DNA of 35,422 nucleotides, taken from the NCBI GenBank assembly GCA_024643655.1, contig JAHEMM010000021.1, positions 1-35,422 on the forward strand, read 5' to 3'. The translations under genes were made by a program, and so were the position numbers. This document shows, piece after piece, positions 1 through 8,732 of the stretch; position 1 is the first letter of the stretch, and the number at the start of each line of letters is the position of its first letter. The notes below the pieces were generated by a model. That model saw only the letters and a list, made by a program, of their open reading frames with translations, was not told where the DNA came from and made no database searches. Origin of the DNA: Chitinophagaceae bacterium (GTDB lineage Bacteria; Bacteroidota; Bacteroidia; Chitinophagales; Chitinophagaceae).

Positions 1-3000
1 TTCTTTAAAATGGAAAAGCCTGATGAAGATAAAAATAATTCCTTTAGAAATAATTCATATCTCCTTGATGTAAAATTTGGTGACGACAGGCTTTTCATGG
101 ATGATCTTGTTTATGATTATTACTATTACAATCAGCAGCCACAAGAATCAAAACCTATAACATCTATTCACTTATTTACAGACAGGGCTATTTACCGACC
201 CGGGCAAACAGTATATTATAAAGGGATTGTCCTGACCAGAAACCAACAAGAAAAAACGGGTGCAGTGAAAGCTGGTTATTCTGTTACAATTGTCTTAAGA
301 GATGCCAATTATAAAGATATTGATACCATCCTTCTTAAAACAAATGAATTTGGTTCCTTTAGTGGGAAATTCCAATTGCCACAAACAGGGGTGAACGGAC
401 AATTTACTATTTACACAAAAAAAGATGGCGGCAATATTGGTTTTAAAGTGGAAGAATATAAACGGCCTAAGTTCTTTGTGGAATACGAACCGATTAAGGG
501 AACCTATAAAGTAAATGACAAAATAAAAATAACTGGATTAGCAAAAGCTTATGCCGGAAATAATATTGATGGAGCCAATGTAAAATACAGAGTAGTACGT
601 CAGCCTCGTTTTCTTTATCCATGGTTTTTTTGGAGGTCATGGCAGCCACCAACTGAAGAAATGGAAATAGCAAATGGCGAAATAAAAACCGATAAGGACG
701 GAAAGTTCATCATTGAATTCACAGCTATTCCAGACCTTAAAATAAATAAAAATCTGGATCCCGTTTTTGATTATACAGTCTATGCAGATGTAACTGATAT
801 CAATGGAGAAACAAGGAGTGGGGAGAATTCAATTTCTGTTACTTATAAATCATTAATGCTTGTTTCAAACATTCCTGGTTCAATGCCTGCAGACAGTTTA
901 AAATCGTTGAACATTCGCACACAAAACATGAATAGAGAATATGAACCGGCAAGAGTAAAAGTAACAATCACCAAATTACATGAAGAAAAAAGATTGATCC
1001 GTAACCGCTTTTGGGAAAGGCCCGACCAGTTTGTAATGAGCAAGGCTGAATATATTAAGATGTTTCCGTATGATGAATATGATAATGAGTCTGAATCGAA
1101 AAGCTGGGAGAAGGGACAGGAAGTATTTAGTAAAACTGACTCAAGCAAGGTGAATGGTGAGTGGCCAATTGTGAATGGTAAATACAGTCCTGGTTTTTAT
1201 ATGATTGAAATAGAAACAAGGGATAAGAATGGAGAAATAGTGAAAGATGTAAAATATATTGAACTGTTTGACGAAAAAAGTAATGAATTAAACCATCCGG
1301 AATATTTATGGAGAGGAGTTTCTAAAACTTCTGTTGAACCCGGTGAAACAGCAACTATTGAGCTGGGAACAGCTGCCAATAATTTATTTGTAGTTTATCA
1401 GGTTGATAGAAAATCGGGAGACGGTACTCAGGAGTCGGGAGAATATAGTTTTCTTAAAATAAATAATGAAAAGAAAATTTTCAATTTCGATGTAACAGAA
1501 AAAGATAGACCTGGCTATGGCGTTGGTTGGATGTTTATTAAGCATAATCGTTTTTACCAGTTGAACAAGACCATTAGCGTTCCATGGACAAATAAAGAGC
1601 TCAGTATTGAATATGCTTCTTACCGTGATAAAACATTACCCGGCAGTGACGAAAAATGGAAGTTGAAAATTACCGGTTTGAAAAAAGAAAAAGTGGCTGC
1701 AGAAATTCTGGCAGGCATGTATGATGCATCGTTGGATCAGTTTATTCAACACAACTGGTATAAACCAAATATCTGGCCATCATATTATAATAGTAACAAT
1801 TGGAATAGTTCGCAAAATTTTTCGCAGATATACTCAAACCAACGTTATTTAAATGACCAATCAGGGAAGTATATTGTAAAAAATTATGACAATCTATTAC
1901 TTGGTGGATATAATTTACAAAGGTTATTAGCAGGAAAAATTTCTGGTGTAAACATGCGGTTACCAAGTTCTGCACCACCAGGAAACATTGATGATAGTGA
2001 GAAATTAGAAGAAGTTGTAGTTCAAGGATATGGAATGGCATTGAATAAAGTTGCAACAGATTCTATTGTCATGGATGCAGATGGTGTTCCAGATGTAAAA
2101 GATAAAGATATAAAACAGAAAAGTCAACAATTCGACGATGTCAAAATCCGCAAGAACTTCAACGAAACAGCTTTCTTCTTCCCTGATCTGAGAACGGACA
2201 GCATTGGTGCTATCGAATTTTCTTTCACTATGCCGGAAGCATTGACCAAATGGAAGTTCATGGCATTGGCGCATACAAAAGATGCTGCCTTTGGATCAAG
2301 CACCAACGAGATCGTTACACAAAAAGAATTGATGGTACAACCAAATCCTCCTCGGTTTTTAAGAGAAGGTGACAAAATGGAATTCAGTTCTAAAGTTGTA
2401 AATCTTTCTGATAAAGAATTAACCGGCACAGCATCCTTCCAATTATTTGACGCAACTACTAATCAATCGGTAGATGGTCGGTTTAAAAATGTTATCCCTA
2501 ATCAATACTTCACAGTCGCATCAGGCCAAAGTGAAGCACTGAAGTTTCCAGTAGAAATACCTTACTTGTTCAATGATGCGTTGGTTTGGAGAATCGTAGT
2601 TAAAGCTGGTAAGTATTCTGATGGTGAAGAAAATGCTTTACCAGTACTTACCAACCGTATGTTGGTTACAGAAACTATGCCTTTGCCAATGCGAGGGACA
2701 GGTACTAAGAAATTCAGTTTTGACAAATTATTGAATAGCAGCAAAAGTGAGACTTTACAACATTATGCACTCACATTGGAATATACATCCAATCCGGCCT
2801 GGTATGCTGTACAAGCTCTGCCCTACCTGATGGAATATCCATACGAATGTGCAGAGCAAACATGGAACCGATATTATGCCAATTCATTAGCAACACATAT
2901 TTCCAACTCATCACCACGTATCAAAGAAGTATTTGACAAATGGAAAATAAAAGATACAGCAGCCTTAATGAGCAATCTACAAAAGAACCAGGAGTTGAAA

Positions 3001-4503
3001 GCAGTTATGCTGGAAGAAACACCGTGGGTATTACAAGCAAAAAATGAAGCTGAGCAAAAAAGAAATATTGCTTTACTATTCGACATGATAAAAATGAGTG
3101 AGCAAATAAATATTTCTTATGAAAAGTTGAAGCAAATGCAAAGCAGCAATGGTGGCTTTGTATGGTTTACTGGTGGACCTGATGATCGTTATATGACGCA
3201 GTATATTGTAACAGGAATCGGTCACCTGAAAAAATTGAATGCTATTGCCAAAGGCCAGGATGACAAAATGAAATCAATACTGGCAACAGCAATTCCGTAT
3301 TTAGACAGAAAAATAAAGGAAGATTATGACAACCTAATCAAGTCTAAAACCGATCTTAAAAAATACACTCCTGGTTATACAACTATCCAGTATCTATACA
3401 TGAGAAGTTTCTTCCCTGAATATAATATAGCAGCCGCTTCAATGACGGCTTACACTTATTTCCGTGGAAGAACACAGCAAACATGGCTTGGCCAAAGTAA
3501 ATACATGCAGGGAATGATTGCATTGGTATTACATAGAACAGATGATGCAAAAACTCCTGCAGCCATTCTAAAATCATTAAAAGAAACATCTATCAACAAC
3601 GAAGAATTGGGAATGTACTGGAAAGATCAGACCAATGGATGGTTCTGGTATCAGGCTCCTATTGAAACACAAGCTTTACTAATAGAAGCCTTTCAGGAAG
3701 TTGGTAAGGAAACTAAAACAGTTGATGATCTCAGAACCTGGTTATTAAAAAATAAACAAACAAATAACTGGAAAACAACAAAGGCAACAGCAGAAGCTTG
3801 TTATGCATTATTATTACAAGGAACAGAATGGCTGAGTAATGAACCTGTTGTTGAAGTAAAGCTTGGTACAACAACTATCAAATCAACTGATGCAGGACAG
3901 GAAGCAGGAACAGGTTATTTCAAAAAAACAATTGAAGGGTTAAAAGTAAACCCTCAAATGGGAAACATAAGTGTTAAAGTTGAGGATACCAAGAACCCCC
4001 CATCGGGGGGCAGGGGGGCTTCCTGGGGCGGAGTATATTGGCAGTATTTTGAAGATCTTGATAAGATAACTACCGCTTCTACTCCTTTAAATCTTGTAAA
4101 AAAACTGTTTGTTGAAAAGAATACAGATCGTGGACCGGTAATCACTCCTATAAATGATGGTGAAGTATTGAAGGTTGGTGATAAAATAAAAGTACGAGTA
4201 GAACTCCGTGTTGACAGAGATATGGAATATGTACACATGAAAGACATGAGAGCTTCTGCATTGGAACCTGTGAATGTTTTGAGTAGTTATAAATACCAAG
4301 GTGGACTCGGTTATTATGAAAGTACCAAAGATGCAAGTACAAACTTCTTCTTTAGCTATTTAAGAAAAGGAACGTATGTTTTTGAGTATCCATTGTTCGT
4401 AACACATACTGGCAATTTCAGCAATGGGGTTACAACGATTCAGTGTATGTATGCTCCTGAGTTTACAAGTCATTCAGAAGGGGTTCGTATAACTGTAGAA
4501 TAA
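1..4503 (+). CDS. Alpha-2-macroglobulin family protein, thioester type, 5' end cut off
   Basis: The reading frame is open from the first base, so the true start and N-terminus lie outside the window. Numbering from the ATG at 10, the order is: an MG2-like domain (TDRAIYRPGQTVYYKG, about residue 57), further macroglobulin and bait-region-like domains, a SusC-plug-like segment (about 636-680), the A2M domain (from about 710), the thioester motif CAEQ at residues 947-950 (preceded by YPYE), an alpha/alpha thioester domain with repeated aromatic helices, and a C-terminal beta domain. Family knowledge: bacterial members are envelope proteins thought to trap proteases through the bait region and thioester. 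The intact CxEQ argues for a covalent-trapping type. Odd points are the plug-like insert and a G/C-run segment at 3996-4028, both described in the findings. The family call is secure; the trapping role is inferred. Confidence 0.93.
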   Translation, partial: FFKMEKPDEDKNNSFRNNSYLLDVKFGDDRLFMDDLVYDYYYYNQQPQESKPITSIHLFTDRAIYRPGQTVYYKGIVLTRNQQEKTGAVKAGYSVTIVLRDANYKDIDTILLKTNEFGSFSGKFQLPQTGVNGQFTIYTKKDGGNIGFKVEEYKRPKFFVEYEPIKGTYKVNDKIKITGLAKAYAGNNIDGANVKYRVVRQPRFLYPWFFWRSWQPPTEEMEIANGEIKTDKDGKFIIEFTAIPDLKINKNLDPVFDYTVYADVTDINGETRSGENSISVTYKSLMLVSNIPGSMPADSLKSLNIRTQNMNREYEPARVKVTITKLHEEKRLIRNRFWERPDQFVMSKAEYIKMFPYDEYDNESESKSWEKGQEVFSKTDSSKVNGEWPIVNGKYSPGFYMIEIETRDKNGEIVKDVKYIELFDEKSNELNHPEYLWRGVSKTSVEPGETATIELGTAANNLFVVYQVDRKSGDGTQESGEYSFLKINNEKKIFNFDVTEKDRPGYGVGWMFIKHNRFYQLNKTISVPWTNKELSIEYASYRDKTLPGSDEKWKLKITGLKKEKVAAEILAGMYDASLDQFIQHNWYKPNIWPSYYNSNNWNSSQNFSQIYSNQRYLNDQSGKYIVKNYDNLLLGGYNLQRLLAGKISGVNMRLPSSAPPGNIDDSEKLEEVVVQGYGMALNKVATDSIVMDADGVPDVKDKDIKQKSQQFDDVKIRKNFNETAFFFPDLRTDSIGAIEFSFTMPEALTKWKFMALAHTKDAAFGSSTNEIVTQKELMVQPNPPRFLREGDKMEFSSKVVNLSDKELTGTASFQLFDATTNQSVDGRFKNVIPNQYFTVASGQSEALKFPVEIPYLFNDALVWRIVVKAGKYSDGEENALPVLTNRMLVTETMPLPMRGTGTKKFSFDKLLNSSKSETLQHYALTLEYTSNPAWYAVQALPYLMEYPYECAEQTWNRYYANSLATHISNSSPRIKEVFDKWKIKDTAALMSNLQKNQELKAVMLEETPWVLQAKNEAEQKRNIALLFDMIKMSEQINISYEKLKQMQSSNGGFVWFTGGPDDRYMTQYIVTGIGHLKKLNAIAKGQDDKMKSILATAIPYLDRKIKEDYDNLIKSKTDLKKYTPGYTTIQYLYMRSFFPEYNIAAASMTAYTYFRGRTQQTWLGQSKYMQGMIALVLHRTDDAKTPAAILKSLKETSINNEELGMYWKDQTNGWFWYQAPIETQALLIEAFQEVGKETKTVDDLRTWLLKNKQTNNWKTTKATAEACYALLLQGTEWLSNEPVVEVKLGTTTIKSTDAGQEAGTGYFKKTIEGLKVNPQMGNISVKVEDTKNPPSGGRGASWGGVYWQYFEDLDKITTASTPLNLVKKLFVEKNTDRGPVITPINDGEVLKVGDKIKVRVELRVDRDMEYVHMKDMRASALEPVNVLSSYKYQGGLGYYESTKDASTNFFFSYLRKGTYVFEYPLFVTHTGNFSNGVTTIQCMYAPEFTSHSEGVRITVE

Positions 4504-4506
4504 AAT

Positions 4507-4594
4507 AATGCTCTATATTCAATTATCAATGTTCAATTGACAACTACTTCACTCAGATTGAACATTGATAATTTAGCATTGGTCATTGAGCATT
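4507..4594. repeat. Large nested inverted repeat between the A2M and oxidoreductase genes
   Basis: A perfect 17-bp inverted repeat pairs 4521-4537 with 4557-4573. A further 7-bp pair lies outside it (4507-4513 with 4588-4594). Together they cover nearly the whole intergenic gap. No T-run follows, so it is not a textbook intrinsic terminator, though an RNA hairpin this long could still stop transcription or protect the 3' end. It could also be a dispersed palindromic element. The core ATTATCAAT/ATTGATAAT recurs upstream of the susC gene. Confidence 0.7.
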
Positions 4595-4604
4595 ACATTT
4601 GCTT

Positions 4605-5678
4605 ATGCACATAGATTATATCATTATCGGTCAAGGAATTTCAGGAACATGGCTTTCTTATTATCTTCAAAAAAATGGAAAGTCCTTCATCGTAATTGAT
4701 AACAATTATTCAAACTCCCCTTCCAGAATAGCCGCAGGCATCATCAATCCAGTAACAGGTCGCAGGCATGTAGAAGTTTGGCTGGCCGAAGAAATAATCT
4801 CCTTTACAAATGAAGCCTACACTCAATTAGGAAAAGAATTAAGTATAACCGCCATATCTCAAAAAAACATCATCGACTTTTTCCCAAGTCCGCAAATGCG
4901 GATTAGCTTTTTTCAAAGAATTGAAGAAAAGGCTAAATATGTTTCTGATTATCTCGAACAAGATCATTTCAATAATTTTTTCAATTATGAATTTGGTTGT
5001 GGTGAAATAAAACCGGTGTACACTGTTCATCTTGATACCGTACTACCAACGTGGAGAAAACACTTAGTTGCAAAGAATTTATTGCTGGAAGAAGAATTTG
5101 AAATCGATAACTTAAAAATTGGCAAGGAAAAGATTCAGTATAAAAATATTACTAGTGATAAAATTATTTTCTGTGACGGAACTGCATGTGCAGAGAATCC
5201 CTATTTCAATGTACTTCCCTTTGCTCCCAACAAAGGTGAAGTGCTGTTAGTTGAAATTCCTGATCTTCCTCCGGATAAAATTTATAAAAAAGGCATGATG
5301 CTGGCTCCGCTATCCACACCCGGATTGTGGTGGATAGGCTCCAACTATGCATGGGAATTTGACAAGCCCGATCCTACTCCAGCATTCAAAGAAAAAACAG
5401 AAGCTTTATTAAAAGAGTGGTTAAAAGTCCCATTTAAAATCATAGACCATCTTGCAGGCATTCGTCCTGCAACATTAGAAAGAAGACCATTTGTTGGCCT
5501 TCACCCATTGCACCCGGCTATTGGAATTTTAAATGGAATGGGAACAAAGGGTTGTTCGCTAGCACCTTATTTTGCAAAGCAGTTAACTGATCATCTTATA
5601 AATAAAAAAGAAATTCATCCTGAAGCGAATGTTAATCGCTTTCAGAAAATTCTTACCAGAAAAAGTCAAGTAAAGTAA
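4605..5678 (+). CDS. FAD-dependent oxidoreductase (DAO family)
   Basis: A 357-residue protein of the D-amino-acid/glycine oxidase-like fold, which uses FAD to oxidise an amine or similar substrate. The N-terminus has the dinucleotide-binding beta-alpha-beta with GQGISG at residues 9-14 and a following acidic residue (FIVID). The C-terminal part has the family's second FAD-contact region (GIRPATLERRPFVG and GILNGMGTKG). No signal peptide is visible, so it is probably cytoplasmic. I chose the ATG at 4605 over a TTG two codons earlier because the family usually begins a few residues before the first beta strand. It stands alone between the upstream palindrome and the aspS leader. The substrate cannot be read from the sequence. 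Confidence 0.85.
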   Translation: MHIDYIIIGQGISGTWLSYYLQKNGKSFIVIDNNYSNSPSRIAAGIINPVTGRRHVEVWLAEEIISFTNEAYTQLGKELSITAISQKNIIDFFPSPQMRISFFQRIEEKAKYVSDYLEQDHFNNFFNYEFGCGEIKPVYTVHLDTVLPTWRKHLVAKNLLLEEEFEIDNLKIGKEKIQYKNITSDKIIFCDGTACAENPYFNVLPFAPNKGEVLLVEIPDLPPDKIYKKGMMLAPLSTPGLWWIGSNYAWEFDKPDPTPAFKEKTEALLKEWLKVPFKIIDHLAGIRPATLERRPFVGLHPLHPAIGILNGMGTKGCSLAPYFAKQLTDHLINKKEIHPEANVNRFQKILTRKSQVK

Positions 5679-5762
5679 TTAGGTAGAAATAACCAGTTGC
5701 TTTCTTTTCTTCGCTTCACGAAATTGACGACGGAAATACAGAATGATGGCAAGGGTAAGCAT
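5679..5762 (-). other. 27-codon ORF resembling the tail of a membrane protein; remnant or micropeptide
   Basis: On the minus strand an ATG at 5762 opens a 27-codon frame whose stop abuts the stop codon of the oxidoreductase gene. The peptide has a short hydrophobic stretch (LTLAIILYF) followed by a strongly basic amphipathic tail (RRQFREAKKRK), which looks like the cytoplasmic end of a membrane protein. An in-frame stop lies nine codons upstream of the ATG, so no longer frame exists. It may be a gene remnant, a micropeptide or chance. Longer overlapping frames here look non-coding. Confidence 0.2.
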
Positions 5763-5832
5763 GGGTGGATTAAAATGGGTTGTTTTCTAAATGATTTGGA
5801 TTCGATATTAAATTTAGTGAACGTTTCTCCAA

Positions 5833-5865
5833 TTTGCAAGCCAGTAGTCATTTATCTTATCTTTG
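5833..5865 (+). promoter_or_regulatory. Predicted aspS promoter (TTTG-N21-TATCTTTG)
   Basis: TTTG at 5833-5836 and TATCTTTG at 5858-5865, separated by 21 bases, match the Bacteroidota -33/-7 consensus. Transcription would begin near 5870, giving aspS a leader of about 70 bases. Confidence 0.7.
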
Positions 5866-5872
5866 CCGCCAC

Positions 5873-5913
5873 TAAGGCTGGATTTTAAAAACATAAAGCC
5901 TTAACAATAAGGC
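5873..5913 (+). promoter_or_regulatory. aspS leader with two mutually exclusive small hairpins
   Basis: Three short segments compete for pairing. Segment A (TAAGGCT, 5873-5879) can pair with B (AGCCTTA, 5897-5903). The six bases of B from 5898 can instead pair with C (TAAGGC, 5908-5913) across a 4-base loop. A and C share the same hexamer, so only one hairpin forms at a time. There is no T-run, so this is not a classic transcription attenuator; any effect might be on translation or RNA stability. Confidence 0.4.
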
Positions 5914-5941
5914 ATTTAATAATAAACTTTGCAATAAAACC

Positions 5942-7798
5942 ATGTACAGAACTCATACTTGTGGCGAATTAAGAATCGAAAAAAAAGGAACTGAAATTAC
6001 CCTTGCAGGTTGGGTGCAAACAATTAGAAAATTTGGTGCTATAACTTTTGTTGATTTAAGAGATCGATATGGCATCACTCAATTATTGTTTGGAGAAGAA
6101 TTAACCAAACAACTTGACGAAAATCCAATCGGAAGAGAATTTGTATTGCAAGTAACAGGTACTGTAAATGAACGAAGCAATAAAAACCAAAATATTCCAA
6201 CAGGTGAAATTGAAATTGTAGTCACATCATTTAAGATATTAAATAAATCGGCTGTACCTCCTTTTACAATAGAAGATAAAACAGATGGTGGTGATGATTT
6301 ACGAATGAAATATAGGTTTCTTGATCTGCGCCGCAATGCGGTTAAGAAAAATATAGAACTGCGATATGCTGTAAACCGTGCTGCAAGAAACTTTTTGCAT
6401 AATCAGGGTTTTATGGATATTGAAACGCCGTTCTTAATTAAATCTACACCGGAAGGAGCAAGAGATTTTGTGGTGCCAAGCAGAATGAACCCAGGGCAGT
6501 TTTATGCATTACCACAATCGCCACAAACATTCAAACAATTGTTAATGGTAAGCGGTTACGATCGTTACTATCAAATTGTAAAATGTTTCCGTGATGAAGA
6601 CTTAAGAGCAGACCGACAACCAGAGTTTACACAGATAGATTGTGAAATGGCATTTGTGGAACAGGAAGACATTCTGAAGATGTTTGAAGGAATGGTAAAA
6701 TCCATTTTCAAAGATGTAAAAGGAATTGATTACACTGAAACTGTAGATCGGATGACATGGGAAGATGCCATGTGGAATTATGGTAATGACAAACCGGATA
6801 TTCGATTTGACATGAAAGTGCTCAACCTGAAAAAACCTTCTACCGTTTATGTTGACAAACATGACAATGCTTCATTAATTAATGGAGTTGAGTTTAAAGT
6901 TTTTGATGAAGCAGAAACAGTTGTTGCAATCGCAGTTCCTGGTTGCAGTGAATATAGTCGCAAACAAACAGATGAATTGACCGAGTGGGTAAAACGTCCG
7001 CAGATTGGAATGAAAGGATTAGTATTTATAAAAGTAAATACGGATGGCACTTATAAAAGCAGTGTAGATAAATTTTACTCAGAAGAAAAATTAAAAGCAA
7101 TTGCTGATGCTGCCAATGCAAAAGCCGGTGATCTTGTATTGATATTAGCTGGTGCCGAAGAAAGAACAAGAAAAGCCATCAGCGATTTACGAATGGAAAT
7201 GGCTACAAGATTAGGATTAAGAAAAGATGATGAGTTTAAGCTATTGTGGGTTTTAGACTTCCCTTTGTTTGAATACGATGAAGAAGGCAACCGCTGGGTA
7301 GCCCGTCATCATCCGTTTACTTCTCCAAAGCCAACACAGATAGAAACGATGATCAATAACAATCCTGTTATTGAGAATGCTGCTGAATATTTAAAACATC
7401 CTTATGCCAATATCAAAGCCAATGCTTATGATATGGTATTGAATGGCAATGAAATCGGCGGTGGTTCTATCCGTATTTATCAAAGAGAATTACAGGAAAA
7501 AATGTTTGCAGCCTTAGGAATGGATTCAGCAGAACAACTACATAAATTTGGTTTCCTACTCGGCGCATTTGAATATGGAGCACCGCCGCATGGTGGTATA
7601 GCATTTGGTTTCGATCGTCTTTGTGCAATCCTTGGTGGCAGCGAAAGCATCCGTGACTTTATTGCTTTTCCAAAAAATAATTCAGGTAGAGATGTAATGT
7701 TAGATGCTCCAGCAACGATTGATGAGAAACAATTTGAAGAGTTACAGATTAAGTTGGATTTGAAAACAGCAAATCTTCCACAGAATAAGGCCGACTAA
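5942..7798 (+). CDS. aspS: Aspartate--tRNA ligase
   Basis: Charges tRNA-Asp with aspartate using ATP in the cytoplasm. The 618-residue length fits the bacterial-type enzyme. In order: an N-terminal OB-fold anticodon-binding domain ([17 protein letters not shown]), the start of the class II catalytic core ([18 protein letters not shown]), motif 2 ([18 protein letters not shown], about residues 216-233), the bacterial GAD insertion (about 287-403), the second half of the core, and motif 3 (GIAFGFDRL, about 550). The GAD insert distinguishes it from archaeal-type enzymes. Whether it also charges tRNA-Asn cannot be decided here. It has its own predicted promoter and a leader with alternative hairpins. 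Confidence 0.98.
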   Translation: MYRTHTCGELRIEKKGTEITLAGWVQTIRKFGAITFVDLRDRYGITQLLFGEELTKQLDENPIGREFVLQVTGTVNERSNKNQNIPTGEIEIVVTSFKILNKSAVPPFTIEDKTDGGDDLRMKYRFLDLRRNAVKKNIELRYAVNRAARNFLHNQGFMDIETPFLIKSTPEGARDFVVPSRMNPGQFYALPQSPQTFKQLLMVSGYDRYYQIVKCFRDEDLRADRQPEFTQIDCEMAFVEQEDILKMFEGMVKSIFKDVKGIDYTETVDRMTWEDAMWNYGNDKPDIRFDMKVLNLKKPSTVYVDKHDNASLINGVEFKVFDEAETVVAIAVPGCSEYSRKQTDELTEWVKRPQIGMKGLVFIKVNTDGTYKSSVDKFYSEEKLKAIADAANAKAGDLVLILAGAEERTRKAISDLRMEMATRLGLRKDDEFKLLWVLDFPLFEYDEEGNRWVARHHPFTSPKPTQIETMINNNPVIENAAEYLKHPYANIKANAYDMVLNGNEIGGGSIRIYQRELQEKMFAALGMDSAEQLHKFGFLLGAFEYGAPPHGGIAFGFDRLCAILGGSESIRDFIAFPKNNSGRDVMLDAPATIDEKQFEELQIKLDLKTANLPQNKAD

Positions 7799-7812
7799 AA
7801 AAAACAACGTAG

Positions 7813-7820
7813 TAACTTTA
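7813..7820 (+). promoter_or_regulatory. Possible -7 box directly before the hydrolase start codon
   Basis: TAACTTTA matches TAnnTTTG at all but the last base and ends only three bases before the ATG at 7824. If used, the mRNA would begin at or next to the start codon. No clear -33 TTTG is visible, and the gap to aspS is only 25 bases, so read-through from aspS is an alternative. Confidence 0.3.
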
Positions 7821-7823
7821 ATT

Positions 7824-8711
7824 ATGCTTAATCCTAATAAAAATAAAAACCATTTTTTATTTATTGTACTGATCAGCATTATATTAATAAGCTCCTGTTC
7901 AAAAAATGATAATACAAATAATGTAGGAATACCTGAAAAAACAACAATGAATGTTGCCTATGGAACAGATGCGCAACAAAAGATGGATATTTATTTACCT
8001 GCAAACAGAACGGTGGTTTCTACCAAAGTACTTATTTTAATACATGGCGGCGGGTGGACAAGTGGCGATAAAACAGATTTCAGTGCTGCACAGATTGATA
8101 CACTAAAAAAACGGTTACCTGATTATGCTATTTTTAATATTAATTACCGCCTTGGTGCCTTACCTGCAAGTAACCCATTTCCCACACAAGAGCAGGATGT
8201 AAAAACGGCTATTAATTTTATTTATAATAACCGGACCGATTATCTTATCAGCGATAAATTTGTTTTGATGGGCGTTAGTGCAGGTGCACATCTTTCTTTG
8301 TTACATGCCTATAAATATAACAGCCCGGTAAAAATAAAAGCAGTTATTGATTTTTTTGGCCCTTCGGATATGAACGATCTCTATAACAATCCCGGAGCTT
8401 ATCCCGTAGCTATTCTGGCGCTGTTATTAAACGGAACTCCTGCTACTAATCCTACGCTGTACACAGAATCAAGCCCTTTAACTTATGTATCAGCTACAAG
8501 CAGCCCTACAATAATTTTACAGGGAAGCTTAGATCCATTGGTGAGTGCAACCACACAATCATTGCCATTAAAAAATAAACTCACTACTATGGGAGTAGCA
8601 AATCAGTATGTGTTATATGATGGATTGCATCATGGTGACGACTGGAGTACAGCAACATTTACAGATGCTTTTAATAAAATTCAGTTTTTTCTTGCCGCCA
8701 ATGTTCAGTGA
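7824..8711 (+). CDS. Alpha/beta hydrolase lipoprotein (esterase/lipase-like)
   Basis: A 295-residue secreted hydrolase with the carboxylesterase/BD-FAE type fold. A hydrophobic signal (FLFIVLISIILISSC) ends in a lipobox cysteine at residue 25, so it is probably an envelope lipoprotein. The oxyanion-hole motif HGGGW starts at residue 74. The nucleophile elbow GVSAG places the serine at residue 152. Asp237 (GSLDP) and His269 or His270 (GLHHGDDW) complete the likely triad. It starts 25 bases after aspS and ends 21 bases before the convergent E1 gene. The likely reaction is hydrolysis of an ester, perhaps acyl groups on carbohydrates or a short-chain ester; the substrate is unknown. Confidence 0.88.
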   Translation: MLNPNKNKNHFLFIVLISIILISSCSKNDNTNNVGIPEKTTMNVAYGTDAQQKMDIYLPANRTVVSTKVLILIHGGGWTSGDKTDFSAAQIDTLKKRLPDYAIFNINYRLGALPASNPFPTQEQDVKTAINFIYNNRTDYLISDKFVLMGVSAGAHLSLLHAYKYNSPVKIKAVIDFFGPSDMNDLYNNPGAYPVAILALLLNGTPATNPTLYTESSPLTYVSATSSPTIILQGSLDPLVSATTQSLPLKNKLTTMGVANQYVLYDGLHHGDDWSTATFTDAFNKIQFFLAANVQ

Positions 8712-8732
8712 GCTTTTACAATTTACTGAATA

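Noticed and set aside
3996-4028. Promoter-type G-quadruplex
   Set aside because: The G-runs lie inside a conserved reading frame far from any gene start, and only three runs of four or more G are present, so an inserted coding repeat or hairpin is the better description.
5666-5851. 61-codon minus-strand frame overlapping the end of the oxidoreductase gene
   Set aside because: It runs into the preceding gene's 3' end and across non-coding DNA with no recognisable domain. A shorter frame in another phase (5679-5762) looks more peptide-like.
5697-5888. 63-codon plus-strand frame in the gap before aspS
   Set aside because: It spans the aspS promoter and leader, begins at a non-ATG codon, and its composition is not protein-like. 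The promoter match explains the region better.
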